A stretch of DNA of 6,628 bases from Gammaproteobacteria bacterium (GTDB taxonomy: Bacteria > Pseudomonadota > Gammaproteobacteria > Pseudomonadales > Azotimanducaceae): NCBI GenBank assembly GCA_018667205.1, contig JABIVN010000263.1, positions 1 to 6,628 on the forward strand, read 5' to 3'. The translations under genes were made by a program, and so were the position numbers. The notes beneath the pieces were generated by a model, which saw only the letters and a program-made list of their open reading frames with translations, did not search any database and was not told the origin of the DNA. Shown piece by piece: positions 6,628 through 6,628 of the stretch (its first letter is position 1; the number at the start of each line of letters is the position of its first letter).

Positions 6628-6628
6628 A

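Overview
The window is dominated by seven consecutive genes for System I cytochrome c maturation, all on the minus strand and read from right to left: ccmC, ccmD, ccmE, ccmF, ccmG, ccmH and ccmI (6627 down to 1070). Gene order, near family-standard lengths, a stand-alone short CcmH followed by a separate TPR-containing CcmI, and close match to E. coli/Pseudomonas key residue positions (CcmC H60/H184, CcmE H130/Y134, CcmF H173/H261/H303) point to a gammaproteobacterium with the Pseudomonas-like, non-fused ccmH/ccmI arrangement. Base composition looks near balanced, and nothing in the sequence fixes the genus. ccmA and ccmB are not in the window and would be expected just beyond the right edge, upstream of ccmC.

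The ccm genes form an extremely compact polycistron. Five of the six junctions are ATGA overlaps of 4 bases, and the sixth (ccmG/ccmH) overlaps by 8 bases. Together they encode the haem export/handling module (CcmC, CcmD), the covalent haem chaperone (CcmE), the haem ligation core (CcmF, CcmH, CcmI) and the thioredoxin-like reductant (CcmG) that keeps the apocytochrome CxxCH cysteines reduced.

The left 1 kb is a different neighbourhood. A minus-strand gene runs off the left edge (start near 430). It encodes an exported serine hydrolase of the class C beta-lactamase/PBP-like family with a clear SxxK motif. Facing away from it, on the plus strand, are a 41-residue single-span membrane protein (563-688) and an overlapping GTG-started 104-residue protein of unknown function (675-989). 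The 132-base divergent intergenic region holds a perfect inverted repeat (484-511) almost exactly midway between the two start codons, which makes it a good candidate for a shared operator. The plus-strand pair converges on the end of ccmI across an 80-base gap in which I see no convincing terminator.

I did not find an RNA gene, mobile element, CRISPR array or obviously new multi-gene system. The least explained parts are the small gene pair and the palindrome in front of it.
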